Of a DNA stretch of 64,000 bases, positions 1-11,485 are shown piece after piece. The translations under genes and the position numbers were made by a program. The first letter of the stretch is position 1; every line of letters starts with the position of its first letter. Source of the DNA: Hydractinia symbiolongicarpus (taxonomy: Eukaryota; Cnidaria; Hydrozoa; Anthoathecata; Hydractiniidae); NCBI RefSeq assembly GCF_029227915.1, contig NC_079885.1, positions 7,130,001-7,194,000 of the forward strand. The letters run 5' to 3'. The notes beneath the pieces are model-generated. The model searched no databases. It was not told where the DNA came from and worked only from the letters and a program-made list of their open reading frames with translations.

Positions 1-342
1 TGTGATTATAAAGAAGTCCAGGGCGGCCACTCCTCTTTTGACTCAATTCCAGGAGTTTTTTGATTTTTCACTTTTTGAGGAGTGTATTGCGTTTCTAGGA
101 GTAGTGGTCATTCTGCCAAACATTAACATAATTTTATTACCTGTCAGAGAATAATAATGTGGTAGCTGCATAATCAAGAAGCTAAATTGCAAAAAAAAAA
201 TTATTGAAAATAAGAAAACAAAGATTGCAAAAATATTGATTCTCCCAACCAAAGGTTGGCATAAAGTCACAGAACCATCATATATTTAGACACTTGATTG
301 ACCATAACAAAAACAGTATCCTAGAAAAGATTTTTAATTTAC

Positions 343-1603
343 CTGTTTTTTAACATCAGAATCAAACACTAAATTCTCCCAAATACCTTGAAATTCTGCT
401 AAAAAAGAGAAATACAAAAATGTTATGGAGGAGGTAATAAATTCCCACAAAAATCATCACTATGGCTGATTGCTAATGCACAATTATTTCCCTGCAACAA
501 CACATGTAAAAATATTTTTTATTAATCTATGATTTGAGTTATGGTATGAAAAAGAATGAAACATACAAGATGGTAACACCCAATGGTTAGCCGCAGAAAT
601 TTCTTCATCATCTTCTAATTCTTCACTAGCTGAGCCTTCAGTATGAAGTTGAAACACATGAATGTGCAACTTGGACTTTGCTTTGTCAATACTCTATAAA
701 TTGAAATTATTATTATTACTTCCTAAATTATACCTACAACTTGTACAAACGAAAAACCAGAAAGACCAACACTAATGCTTACTCAACTTGAATTAAAAAT
801 AAAAATTTATATCATCCGTCTTTATATATCTTGTGTCTTTATTAAAAGAATACCCAGGTCTAAACTTGATGCACATGAATGTTTTTTCATAAACAGAGGG
901 TACAAAAACATTATACGCTTATGAAAAAATGGATAAGGTACTTATTCATTACATCACTACATTTTAGTTACTCCTAAATTGATATGCAAAGAAAAATTTG
1001 ATTAAACATTTATCTAGGGCTGTTATAGAGACATATACAGCTGTAAACTTTTTACTTCTCCACTTACGTAATTTATTACAGAAGATTCTTCTGTATCACA
1101 TACTGTTATATAGGCTACGTGTGTTGTTAAATACTCATTGTCATGGAATTCGGTGTAAGTCTCTCCATATTTAATTGGTAAAAACGAAAGAAACTCCAAC
1201 ACATGTTTTTCAATTTCTGCTGAACAAGCTACGCTAGAGAAAAAATAAATAAAAAAAAGCATTCATAGCATTAATTCCAATAACGAAAACAAAAACTAGA
1301 AAAACTTTCTAAATAGAAGGATATTCAAGACAAATAGCAACAAAAACAACAACAACAATAAAAACAACAACAACAACAACAAGATGTAGGACATCTTTAT
1401 ACACAGACAATTGTTGGTATTGATATTTTTCGTTTTTCAAGCTTTATCATTTTCATAAAACAATTCTACAAATCAAAAAACAAGACATAAAATCTAATAT
1501 TCCTTGAAGACACATACCTATGTGGTTCTTGACAGACTTCGATGTGAACAATTTCATTTGATTGGGCTGGTAAAGCATCACTTAATTCTCCTACATGATC
1601 CAT
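343..1603 (-). CDS. TRIP13: TRIP13/PCH2 AAA+ ATPase, N-terminal exons (partial)
   Basis: TRIP13 (Pch2) is the AAA+ ATPase that remodels HORMA proteins such as MAD2 and HORMADs in the spindle checkpoint and meiosis. Four exons join in frame on the minus strand: 1518-1603, 1068-1233, 567-693 and 343-398. Together they give about 145 residues with consistent phases (2, 0, 1, 0), gtatgt/gtaagt/gtaaat donors and pyrimidine-tag/ag acceptors. Recognisable family blocks are the N-terminal MDHVGELSDALPAQ, then VHIEVCQEP, YTEFHDNEYLT, the HVFQLHTEG stretch followed by AANHWVLPS, and EFQGIWENLVFDSDVKK, all colinear with the human protein. The start is the ATG at 1601-1603, where homology begins. The Walker A and B exons must lie left of position 1, because nothing in 1-342 encodes them. 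The call rests on recalled homology, supported by the clean splice structure. Confidence 0.9.
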
Positions 1604-3223
1604 TTCTACTGTATATATTCTTTCTAACAAAGATTTTGTACCTATATTATTAAACTTTTTACTTAAAAATAAAAAAGAATTTAGTGAATAGACAATGACA
1701 ACTTTTTTAAACAGTGTATTATTTAATTGTAAAAATGCAATATACATTACGTAAAAAGCCTAAACATATCAACGGCTGTTCCAACTTCATCCAAACTTGC
1801 ACAGAAAACCTAAACTCATCATCCTACTTAACAATACACTAAATCTGTTACGGATATAGTGAATGTATCAAGTATGCCTTATTTGTTAGATTTTTGTTTT
1901 GTCGTTACGATACAACATCTATGTATTAGACTGGTGTCAACATATAAAATATGATTGGCGAATCGTATTTCAGTTTGAGGCCTAAGTACATTGAAACTGG
2001 TGGAAATAACTGACTTCATCTCCTGCCTGCTGACCTAGGGGCTATTCTAGATGAAATTTGACTAATTTTGCAAAGCTACACCAAATCACCTATTTTGAAA
2101 TCAACAGAATGATGAGGTGATTAAAAATGCTTAAACACTAATATCTTTGTAACAGTATATATCAGAAGCACACGTTCCTATACTTATTTTGTCCAAAGTT
2201 TTATACTTTCACAATGGAGTAAATAAGTTTACGAATTCTAAAAATGTGTTTTTTACATAGAGTGCCATTAAGCATTTCATCAAATTATATCTCTGTAACT
2301 GTTTGCCTCGCTAATTATGCTGACTCTACCATGAGCTATTATTTATATGCACTGTTGTTGTTAAATACTGATACTGTAAAATCAAGAAGGTATAGGTACT
2401 TAGTTCAAGAAACTAGTAATAGTAGCTGAAATATTCATTTAGAAATAATAACAATAATCGTAAAACAAAAACTACAATACACTGCCATAAAATTAAAAAT
2501 TGAACTACTAAAAAAAGAATTTGTATTGAAATTAAGGATCAAATGTTTTATTTGTGGTATTTAAATAATAGCACACAGAAAAGGTTTTTTAACATAGAAA
2601 TTATAATTTTTTACTTATGATCGAAATTAATTGCCCGTACTGGATGTAATTAAACTAGCATGTTAAAATTTTATATAAATAGAACAAACTCAAATTGTTT
2701 TATTATTCATTTAATGTATATCTTTTCAAGAAAATGAAAACACACACACACATACTAAAGCTACTGTTAGAGCATAAACAAAAAAAAAATGAAATAAAAA
2801 CTAGTTAAATTATTGTCCAGCTAAATGGAAGACATGCGTGTGCCTTTTTCCCCTATAATAAATCAACTTTTATAAACGCCCCACCTCCCCCCTCCTTATC
2901 CCTTCTTTTAAACTCACTCTCAAATAAACGCTCCCTAAAAATCAAACGCTCGGCGGTTATTAAAATCATTACGGTATTTCTACAATAGTTGCTATAACAA
3001 AACAGGCATAAACAAGGAATCAATGGCTAGTGAGCTACATTGCTTTCAGAGCATATCCTGAAAAGAAATTTCTCTTCTCTATAGGCAGTAAATTTTTGCA
3101 AACCACTCAAAATCGAAATAAACAAGCACTAAAAAATAGACATGTGTATGTGTATTTACATATGTGCACAGGCTGTCCATATTTAGTAAAATTGTGCAGT
3201 AATATAATATTAAATCTATTCAT
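1604..3223. other. Intergenic, TRIP13 5' flank and kelch-gene 3' flank
   Basis: AT-rich sequence with no reading frame that resembles a protein. It must contain the TRIP13 promoter, on its left side, and the kelch gene's 3'UTR, on its right side. A short CA run lies near 2740-2755 and a C-rich stretch at 2878-2900. I see no defined regulatory element. Confidence 0.5.
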
Positions 3224-4258
3224 TTAGTCTTCAAAGGTTAGTGCTTCTACATCATCTGTGGCTCCACATAAACCAATCCCACCCAGACAAACCAGGGTGT
3301 TATCATCAAATACAACCACACTAGTGGAAAACCTTGGTGAGGGCATTTGGGCCAAAGTGAACCAAGTGTCAGTATTGGTATCATAGGCTTCAGTAACTCG
3401 ATTAGGACCGTGTTCGCACATGCCACCAATTACAACAATGAAATCTTTGATCATTGCCAAGGATGTGTCAGCCCGTGCAAACGGAGCTGGTGTCATTTTT
3501 TCCCATTTCTCTTTTTCAGGATCATATTTTTCTGCTACAGTCTGAAAGTGTACTGGAGGTACCAAGCCATTTAATAAATAAATGTGATCTTTGTGTTGAA
3601 TTGAATTACTAAAAATACGGTTCGATGGAATTGTTCTAGATGCCCCTTTTAAACTCCATGAAGCACTTTTAATATCGTAAATATCTGTGGACCTAACAGC
3701 CTCTTTGCCAGACCTTCCTCCAACAACAATTATCTTGTTATTAGTATGGAATGCTTTGCCAGCGTAACGGCATACACTTAATGGAGCCAACTCTTTCCAG
3801 TCCCCTTCACAGTTTTCCAAGACAAAGCAATCTTTTACTGCATCACCTTTATGATTTGAGCCTCCAAACATATATAAACTATTTTCTACAGCAATAACAA
3901 TAGGATACATGGTTTTTGTTGTTTTTAGAGGTGGGAAAAGTTCCCAAGCTTGGGTGTTTGTATCAAACACATCTACTTCTTGAACAGGAACACCTTTATG
4001 TGTGTATCCTCCAATCAATGCAATTTTCTCCTTAATTTTTACCAATATAGGTGCACTACGGGCACGCGGTATAGGCGGTAACATTATCCATTTTTGATCT
4101 TGACGATCATAGACCTCAGCAGTATCAAGGGACATTCCAATATTCTCACCACAGCCTCCAAACACATAAATTTTGTTTTCACAACTAATGGCAGGAGCAG
4201 ATCCTCTTGTTATAATCATTGGTTTCAGTCTGGTCCACGAGGCTTTAGGTGCTGCCAT
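3224..4258 (-). CDS. Kelch-repeat beta-propeller protein, KLHDC8-like
   Basis: A single-exon frame of 344 aa made almost entirely of kelch repeats. Blade-defining Gly-Gly pairs sit at residues 34-35, 83-84, 132-133, 180-181, 278-279 and 326-327, with a degenerate Asn-Gly at 230-231. Most are followed by the usual Tyr and Trp (for example AEVYD...KW and YDTNTDTW). This implies a six- or seven-bladed propeller with no BTB, BACK or other domain. The length (vertebrate KLHDC8A/B are about 350 aa) and the C-terminal VEAL motif point to the KLHDC8 group. The role is probably as a protein-binding scaffold; human KLHDC8B is a midbody protein, but that function should not be transferred with confidence. 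The start ATG (4256-4258) begins the first homology and lies 12 bases after a tatatttag acceptor-like site. It has no introns, unlike the vertebrate relatives. Confidence 0.85.
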   Translation of the reverse strand: MAAPKASWTRLKPMIITRGSAPAISCENKIYVFGGCGENIGMSLDTAEVYDRQDQKWIMLPPIPRARSAPILVKIKEKIALIGGYTHKGVPVQEVDVFDTNTQAWELFPPLKTTKTMYPIVIAVENSLYMFGGSNHKGDAVKDCFVLENCEGDWKELAPLSVCRYAGKAFHTNNKIIVVGGRSGKEAVRSTDIYDIKSASWSLKGASRTIPSNRIFSNSIQHKDHIYLLNGLVPPVHFQTVAEKYDPEKEKWEKMTPAPFARADTSLAMIKDFIVVIGGMCEHGPNRVTEAYDTNTDTWFTLAQMPSPRFSTSVVVFDDNTLVCLGGIGLCGATDDVEALTFED

Positions 4259-5748
4259 TTTTCCTTTGAACTAAATATATAATTAAGATGAAACAATTTT
4301 CATATTTTATGTTTCTTTAGGCTACTTAACAGGAATTCAGAAATTAGGCATTTTAGAAAGGGGTTCAATTACACTTGAAAAATTACCAACAAACACATGT
4401 AAGTGCAGCTTAAATGAAGAAAAAAAGTTAATAGTTGAGCATTTGACTGAAATATCATTATACATTATACTTTAAGGAAGTGTTTGTGGAAGAAACTTTT
4501 GCATTTTTTTACAGTTTTAGAAAGTTTATTTTTACTAAACAAAAAAATCTTGTACAACCACAATTCCTTTTCCCTTTAAAAAGTTTTGCAGTCAAATTAC
4601 TTACTGTTTATACAGGGACAACAAAACACAGACCTGTCAAGAAATACATGAAAATGGACAAGTTTTCAAATTGACATTAAATAATTTAAATACAGATGAT
4701 GACAACCCTGTGAGATACACGTAAAATACATTTTAAATATTATACAACAGAAAATTCAAGATCTCTTCGTCTGAGTGGCATTACACTTACATATTTTACT
4801 GGTTGTTGGCACATATTTAGACAGGTAAAACTGTTATTCAAGGATCCCTTAATTGAGAAAAAAGAAGTTGTTGTAAGTTTTGATTTTTTGTGCATTGTTT
4901 ATTCAGAACTAAATTCTTATAGATAAAGTCATCTCAGTTTTTAATTAGGGGTAATAGACTAAAAATGGAATTTTTGGTCTATCACACTTTTATTGACTAT
5001 TGACTATTTCAGACAAGACAAGGTCAGCCATCCATTACTGTTAACCCAACTGCAAAGTTAATCTACATGAAAAACTTATTTTAGCCAAGTTAGTTATTAT
5101 GTCACTGAAAAATTTGTTTCCTCACAATGTTTTGTTGATACCCACAAAGCTTCTTTAAAGTTCAATGACAAAAGTAGATCTTAAATGTGTTTTTTTTAAC
5201 ATAGGATTGGAATAAAAACTTTTTATTTTAAAGTTGCAACCCTACAACAACAAAGACTGCCATTCTTGCATAGTTTGCTTTGGGCACACTTTCAGTCAAA
5301 AAACAGTCAAAAAATTGCTATGAAATTACTAAATTACTACGAAATCATATGGCCTAATTGGAAGATCCTTTAACAAGCGGTTTGCCTTGACTGCTTCCAA
5401 TATGTAATTCTATGTTGATTTTTTAAAATAGAAGCCCATAAATCAAACAAAAAAATCTAACCTAAACATTACAATTTGTTTTTCAAACGTTATCACTGTT
5501 GAGAATGTAATGTTGGTGTCGATCCAGGCCAATTTCTATGTTAATTTGGGTGCAAACAGATAAAAAATAAGAAAACAAGTGGTCACTGCTAAGAGATTTT
5601 ATAATTTGGCCTACAAATAACAACAAAATGGTAAAATGGCTTGAATTCACCCCATTGAATTATTACTTATATAAAATATCACACTCAAATGTAACAACTA
5701 ACATGATTGTATATATATAATAACACATGAAGCAGTTTATTAAAAAAA
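4259..5748. other. Intergenic between kelch and FKBP-like genes
   Basis: About 1.5 kb of AT-rich DNA. The right edge is the 3' end of the FKBP-like gene: a minus-strand AATAAA (5736-5741) begins just 8 bases past its stop codon, so that 3'UTR may be very short. The left edge holds the 5' flank of the kelch gene. No coding region or repeat family is evident. Confidence 0.5.
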
Positions 5749-6957
5749 TTAATCTCCTAATTTAGCAAACATACTTCCATATAATTTCTTCTCTTTTTCA
5801 ACTTGTTTTTTTAAAAGTTGTCGACAGTAATTAATCTGCTTTTTGGCTGCAGTATTATCAGGTTCGATTTTCAACAGATCTTCAAACGCTTTAATGGCTT
5901 TTTCATATTCTCGAAGGCCAATATTAGCTTCACCAAGACGAAAGTAACCCTTCACGTTCTTGCTGTCTAGCTTTAAAACTTTTTCAGATTTGATGCAAGC
6001 ATTATGGAAGTCGCCAAGTTTCAAATAACAAAAGGCTGCATTCGATGTTGCAGCGATTTTAAAAGGTAAACCTCGTTTGTAATCACTATCTTCTTTATTA
6101 ATTGTCACAAATTTTAATATTCTAGTGTACTGCTCATTGGCTTTAGCATACTCCTCCACTTTAATACATTTCAATGCCCTTTCTTTCAAGACTTGTGCTT
6201 TCTCAAGTTTCTGATCATAATCCATTTCGTATAGTTCTTTTGCTTTTTCAAAATTGAACAAACACACCTCATATTCAATTGCGTCAGCATTTGGTGGAAT
6301 GTCAAACTTTTCACTGCCCTTTTCTTTAAAAGCATATTTTGCATTAATGAACACTCGTGCTTTCTCGTGCCGCTTCATTTTACACAGAGCTAACTCAATA
6401 CCATCAATGATATCAACTTCATAACCGTCTCCAATAACAAATTCTACATCCCGTTCATCAAATAAACGTCCCTTGTATGACCCTCGCAAATGCACTTTCA
6501 CGGAAGCATCCAAATTGGGTTTATTCAAGCTGTCACCTTCCTTTAAAATGCGCTTGGTAACTCCTTTATCAGATGTTACTTCTTCTTCATCCCAGGACAC
6601 TAGTTCAATTTCAAATATTAACGTAGCTTTTTCTGGAATTTTTGGAGGAAAGCCTTTTTCACCATAACCATATTCTGGTGCTATCTTTAGCTCACATATT
6701 TCATTCTTATGCATGGTTGCAACACCTATTTCCCAGCCTTTAATCACTGTATTGTCGCCAAGAGAAAAAGAAAATAGTTTACCACGATCTCTGCTGGAAT
6801 CAAAATTCTCTCCATTTTCAAGCCTTCCAACATAATGAACGTGCACTTTGCAACCAGATGAAGGCATGCCAGAGTCATTATTACCATGTCTTGTGATTGT
6901 TTTCAGGACACCGCCATCTTTGCTTGGTGAAATATCTTCAAATAATGCAGAATCCAT
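5749..6957 (-). CDS. FKBP51/52-like peptidyl-prolyl isomerase co-chaperone
   Basis: A single-exon 402-aa protein with the order FK1 (about 30-122), FK2 (about 131-235) and a three-unit TPR domain (about 255-385), the architecture of FKBP4/FKBP5. FK1 keeps the FKBP active-site set: Y42, F52-D53, F64, V71-I72, W75, Y98 and F115. It is therefore probably an active prolyl isomerase and FK506 binder. FK2 is divergent and lacks most of these residues, as in the human proteins. The TPR domain keeps carboxylate-clamp-like residues (N306 in SNAAFCYLK; K336 and R340 in KGYFRLGEA), consistent with binding the Hsp90 C-terminal EEVD. The tail ends KLYGSMFAKLGD. It is shorter than human FKBP52 (459 aa). 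The start is the first ATG of the frame. Lack of introns contrasts with the many-exon vertebrate genes and could mean a functional retrocopy. Confidence 0.93.
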   Translation of the reverse strand: MDSALFEDISPSKDGGVLKTITRHGNNDSGMPSSGCKVHVHYVGRLENGENFDSSRDRGKLFSFSLGDNTVIKGWEIGVATMHKNEICELKIAPEYGYGEKGFPPKIPEKATLIFEIELVSWDEEEVTSDKGVTKRILKEGDSLNKPNLDASVKVHLRGSYKGRLFDERDVEFVIGDGYEVDIIDGIELALCKMKRHEKARVFINAKYAFKEKGSEKFDIPPNADAIEYEVCLFNFEKAKELYEMDYDQKLEKAQVLKERALKCIKVEEYAKANEQYTRILKFVTINKEDSDYKRGLPFKIAATSNAAFCYLKLGDFHNACIKSEKVLKLDSKNVKGYFRLGEANIGLREYEKAIKAFEDLLKIEPDNTAAKKQINYCRQLLKKQVEKEKKLYGSMFAKLGD

Positions 6958-8820
6958 TTCTGTTTTGTGTCTTAAAAGACTTCTACCAAATAGAATAGAA
7001 ATATATTAGGTTATAGTGTTTCAATTTTGCAATACATGGCAGCTACTTTATGCAGTTATGCTTCGTATCGTCACTAGATTTAACTGATCAATCTTTGCTG
7101 ACCATGGTGATCATTAGTGAAATTGTATGGACGTAAGGCTGCTTTAAAAGAGTCTTTAACCCTATTTGGTATTGGAGGGAGGGCATAAAGTATCATAGGG
7201 TAAATTTAATTTTGACAGCTTCTGAAATACTTGCCTAATTGTTATGAAACTTTGTGACTATTAATAGTCTAATGACTGGTATCTTTACCAAAATTTTTTT
7301 ACCCTAATTGTTAATGTAACAAGTTAATAAGGAACATTATTCAGAACTACGATAGTAAACTCTATAAAATGGAAAATGTTACAAATTCTAATCTTATGAT
7401 CAGATGATGTTGAACTTGGGTATGCCCCCCCCCCCCTCGTTAAAAATAGACCCCCATCTACATTTCATTTTGGATCTGAGAAAAGCCCAAACCTGCCATA
7501 ATGGTAGGGAAGAGGTGCACATTATGTTTTCTTTACAATCTTTATTTATATATGAAATATATCAGAGTTTATTTTTAAAACATCGAATTTCTTACAAATT
7601 TTTTACAAATTTTATATCATGCAACATTATTTTGAAATATTTAATTTGTTAATACTCTATTCAATGAGTCATTGAGCATAAGATAAGTGTCAGACAACCT
7701 ATAAGGATAGCCTATATGCATGGCAGGCTAAAACCTACATGTTTAGCATTTATTATATTGTAAGGCAAAACTGCCAGACATAATCCACATAGCGTATACC
7801 GACCAAATTCTGTGAACGTGATTCCACCTTCCTCTGTAACTTTCTCTTTTTACCGTCAACAATGGCAGGCTATGGCATGATATCCTTACGTCCATGACGT
7901 ACCATATTACTATTTTTACCGGCACTGAAAAAGGAACACTTTAAGGAACAGACAGCCCAAACACCGCTTGGGTAGATCACACATGGAAAAATTTTTGCGG
8001 AGTGAGGGTATGACATGTTAATCTATTGTTATTTTTGTAATCATTCATTAAATACCAAACAAACCTATATTATTATGAAACTAGGCAGGCTGGAGAATAT
8101 GTTTAAGAAAATTTTTTATTACCACGTGTGCTCTCCTCCACAGATCCCCTTTGTAATAAGCGTCACCAAGTTTTCCTAATGTCACGTCTGTTTTTTGAGC
8201 ATCAGAAAAAGGTACATGACGATGTTTCAAGCAGCTACTAGCTCCCCCTGAGACAAGTATTGCAACCATTTTAATAATAAAATAGGCCTTAGAAATAATC
8301 CCAGTCGATCTCACATTGGGAAAAATACATCACAGAATTAAGACACAAATCACGAAAATAGGAAGTTTTTGACGGTTTCTTTCTCGCTCAGCCCTGTGCA
8401 AATGCCTGCCTTGTTTGCCAGCATTTTTGTAAAGTTGTTTTTAGGAATGGCTTATAGTCAAAGCTATAAAGTTATATGGCGAGAGGAGTTGCTAGAGCTG
8501 TTTGTTTAGATAACCGCGTAATTAGGACGGTATACGCTAGATAGATAGATGTGCATATTTTTAGCCTCACAAATATTGAAGATATACCTTGTCTAATATT
8601 TCCATGGCAACATCCAATGGCCCACAGAGATAGCTAGATAGATAGATGTGCATATTTTACATGGCTAGCCTCACAAATATCGAGGGATATACCCTGTCTA
8701 TTATTTCCAGGAGGGGCCATGGCTTAGATGGAGAGTCCTAGAGTATTTAATGCTCTTTATGAGCTACGCAGATCCAATTAGGGCCCGCACTCTGCTAGAC
8801 AACTCCCGGCAACATCCAAC
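6958..8820. other. Intergenic, FKBP 5' flank and diverged repeats
   Basis: Contains the FKBP-like promoter side (from 6958) and a C-homopolymer at 7425-7436. An imperfect direct duplication of about 70 bp, built on GATAGATAGATGTGCATATT, lies at about 8538-8605 and 8634-8710. Short minus-strand frames at 7743-7925 and 8081-8314 have no recognisable homology or clear splice partners, so I do not call them genes. Confidence 0.5.
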
Positions 8821-9496
8821 CAGTTTGGGATCTTTCCCCGATCGGGTGAGTGTCCTCTGATTGAGCAAACCACTCGATCGAGTGGGTCGGCACTGGCGGC
8901 AATTTTTCACAACCACCCGATTGAGTGAGTCATAACTGGCGAAAAATTTTTAGCTAGCTAAATACATAAACAAACAGAAGGTGCTTGGGAGAGACTTAGT
9001 TCTTGCCTAGCACCTAGTCAGCTTAAGCTCTATGTTAAAGATATCAATATTTCTCTACTATACTTTGTGTCAGATATGATAAAAAATATGCACATTTTTC
9101 TCTATATAGCTTGCTGTACTGGCTTCTTACTAAACTAATTCCAAGCACATGTCTATAAGACAACTAAAATGAGCTTCAGAGGCACAACACGTAGACTGAA
9201 AATATGCACCATGTAGTCAATCCAACTCAAGAAATCATCAATAGCATTGGAACGGCACGGTGAAATTTTTTTTTAATCGGTGAAACGGCGCAAAATAAGC
9301 TTATGACTTAATGTAAACAAAAATTATATTGCACTTTTGGCCAGCGGCTTGCCCTTTTAAAAAGCAATTTTAAGCAAGAAAAATACTCACCCGATTCAGG
9401 TAAGTCTCTCCCGATCGGGTGGTTGCGCACGCACTCGATTGGCCGATTTACCCCAATCTGGGTACAGTCACCCGATCGGGGAAAGATCCAGTACTG
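8821..9496. mobile_element. TIR element with CCAAC target-site duplication (MITE)
   Basis: The two ends are inverted copies. The left end reads CAGTTTGGGATCTTTCCCCG, and the right end read on the minus strand gives CAGTACTGGATCTTTCCCCG, both continuing into ATCGGGTGA. The element is 676 bp and is flanked on both sides by the 5-bp direct repeat CCAAC (8816-8820 and 9497-9501). Several further CCGATCGGG or CTCGATCGAG palindromes lie just inside each end. No transposase frame is present, so it is a non-autonomous element. CAGT-type ends and a short duplication suggest a hAT relative (inference). Confidence 0.75.
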
Positions 9497-9540
9497 CCAA
9501 CAGCCCACATAATGTGCCATCTCCCCAATTACCCTCACAT

Positions 9541-9673
9541 GGCTTGGGTTAACCCGGAGCTATGGTAACATTCACTCGCCCATGTTGAATCGCCGTCAAG
9601 AGGAATCAAACCCCGGTCTCCCGCACAGAGTACGAGAGCTATAACCACTAATCGATGGTGCCATTGTGGCCAT
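9541..9673 (-). mobile_element. tRNA-derived SINE, copy 1
   Basis: On the minus strand this reads as a tRNA-like head with a B-box-like GGTTTGATTCC (9602-9612) and an A-box-like TAGTGGTTATAGCTCTCG upstream. It is followed by a tail shared with the copy at 10.2 kb (GGCGATTCAACATGGGCGAG). The pairing of both boxes at tRNA-like spacing plus a second diverged copy supports a SINE rather than a functional tRNA. The cloverleaf does not close cleanly. Confidence 0.65.
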
Positions 9674-9681
9674 CTACCAAC

Positions 9682-10139
9682 ATGAGGGTGCAGATAAGCC
9701 GTAAAAAGTGCGGGCGTTTTCGGGCGATTTCGGCGTTTTGAAAAAAATTCAAGTATTCGCCCGAAAAAACCCGCATAGGCCCGAACAATGCCGAAAAACA
9801 AAAAAGACAGACACTAATATGATTCATAAAAACTATAAAAATTAAAATAAACTTACTATGTGGTAGCAAAGTTCTTAAAAGAACTGTTTTTGATGGTTTT
9901 TGATAAAGTTTACTTTATAAATAACTTATATATAAACTTTATTAACTCCTTTCTCTTCTAGCGCCTTCTTCCCAACTATCGTCCGCATGGTTTGTTACAA
10001 GGAATTGCATTTCGGGAATGTTCCGGGCGAGCTCGGGAAAGTGCGGGCGGTTTCGGGGGACAACAGCCAATTTTATTCGAAAAGTCGCCCGAACTCGCCC
10101 GTATATATGCGGGCGTTTGCGGCTTATCGGCACCCTCTT
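9682..10139. mobile_element. GC-rich TIR element (MITE) between two SINE copies
   Basis: The ends are inverted: left ATGAGGGTGCAGATAAGCCG, right (minus strand) AAGAGGGTGCCGATAAGCCG, continuing into GGGCG-rich arms. The element is 458 bp and flanked by nearly identical 8-bp sequences, CTACCAAC (9674-9681) and CTAACAAC (10140-10147), as expected for a hAT-type target duplication. The interior is full of CGGGCG and CCCG motifs and has a markedly higher GC content than its surroundings. There is no transposase frame. Confidence 0.7.
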
Positions 10140-10159
10140 CTAACAACTTTTTTAACATA

Positions 10160-10285
10160 GCTTTGGTTAACCCCAGGGTATGGTAACATTTACTCGCCCA
10201 TATTGAATCGCCACTAAGGGGAATCGAACCGCAATCCCCTGCAAAAAATACAAGAGTTGTAACCCTAAGCTACACAGGCACCACA
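10160..10285 (-). mobile_element. tRNA-derived SINE, copy 2
   Basis: A second diverged copy of the 9.5-kb SINE in the same orientation. Its minus-strand B box GGTTCGATTCC (10220-10230) matches the RNA polymerase III consensus exactly. The shared tail GGCGATTCAATATGGGCGAG and the TTACCATA block are both present. Confidence 0.65.
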
Positions 10286-11176
10286 AATTTTAAAAATAAC
10301 AGAGTGTTGCGTTGTAAATGTTTTTTATTTCAAATTTAAACTAAGAGGATGATTACAAGATACCTAAGTGAAATTAAGCTGAAGTTAGATTCCACATGAG
10401 ACTGAAAAGTAGGATTGTTTTGTTTACACAGTATTTAAATTGGCAGCTTTACTTTTGCTTTAAATAAAGTAAAGCATGTGGGATATATATTCATTATGGG
10501 GGAAAAACCTAGCCAGCTAGCTAGCTCTAAATTCTGAGTACCTTTACTAAGCTTTTATTTGCCTAGCTACTAGAAAAGGGACGGTTATTAAAATACAGAT
10601 AATTTATTATTGTTGGACAAAATTAAAGCAAGGCAAACACAACATGCTACTAGTCAGCGTCTTCTCTTCTTGATTCCCTAACTGACCATCATTGATTTTG
10701 CACCGTCCCTAGCATTTATTACGTGTCGAAGTAGATAAAAGCCAATAGAAGGAGCGAAAAAACAATACTTAGCTTCTTTGGTACTGCGGCATATATCGGC
10801 GCGAAAGTGAAAGTCAACAACATAAACAAAATTAAAAATCAACCAGCTCCTGCAGTTCTGGCTCGTCAGCCTATCTGAAAATACCTAGCTACAATCTTCA
10901 ACATTGTAAAATTGGATATTGATCTTTTGCAGCACAAGTTCTTCCCCTTCCTGTCTCCTTAATAGTGCTGGGAAACCCACAATTAAACTACACTGTACTC
11001 TTGTGTCCAAGATGCTACTGGGTCATCTAGCTAGTATTTCTTATATTATATACTTTTTGCTTTGTTACTTACAATTCCAATAGTACATGACTCTTATACA
11101 CTTAGTCGTCTTTATTCTTGTTCTAACCTTACGACGTTAAGAGGGCTTTCATAGATGAATTCCAGCATGACATTAG
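10286..11176. other. Intergenic, nothing recognised
   Basis: AT-rich sequence without a plausible coding region. Small GCTAGCTAG-type palindromes occur near 10512-10528. No feature can be supported. Confidence 0.4.
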
Positions 11177-11485
11177 TTGTTAACTTTTCCCAGTAAAACT
11201 CTTGGGCTCTGGCATTTGCGTGGCAGAAAAAAAGATGTACAGATTTGGTAAAGTAAGTTCTTTACCTGCAGATTTTTTTCACATAACATCGTTTGGGGTT
11301 TTAAACTATTATTGAGTGTAGTGTAGATTAATGCCTTCTGATTTATTTGAATTAATTTATAAATTCCTAACAATTCTTTGAGAGATGAAATGGATTGAAA
11401 ATAACTATGCTTCATCTAGCGCCCCTTTTTTCCTGCCACGCAGATGCCAAAGCTGAAAGAGTTTACCGCTGAAAATGTAAACAAA
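11177..11485. mobile_element. Short foldback/TIR element (about 0.3 kb)
   Basis: Imperfect inverted arms of about 55 bp. The left arm contains TAAAACTCTTGGGCTCTGGC and then ATTTGCGTGGCAG. The right arm read on the minus strand contains TAAACTCTTTCAGCTTTGGC and then ATCTGCGTGGCAG. The loop has no coding potential beyond an 80-aa shadow frame. I found no convincing target duplication, so the exact ends are approximate. Confidence 0.6.

Noticed and set aside
1321-1381. ACAACAACA-rich run as a possible CRISPR-like or regulatory array
   Set aside because: It is a simple trinucleotide microsatellite in a TRIP13 intron.
7743-7925. Minus-strand frame, and a parallel frame with KKRKLQRKVESR
   Set aside because: No homology; the alternative frame has an internal stop. 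Not enough support for an exon.
8081-8314. 77-aa minus-strand frame with SGGASSCLKHRHVPFSDAQK
   Set aside because: It looks somewhat protein-like, but I recognise no family and could not find compatible neighbouring exons.
9942-10186. Overlapping 60-64 aa frames on both strands, GC-rich
   Set aside because: They fall entirely within the 9682-10139 TIR element and reflect its CGGGCG repeats, not protein coding.
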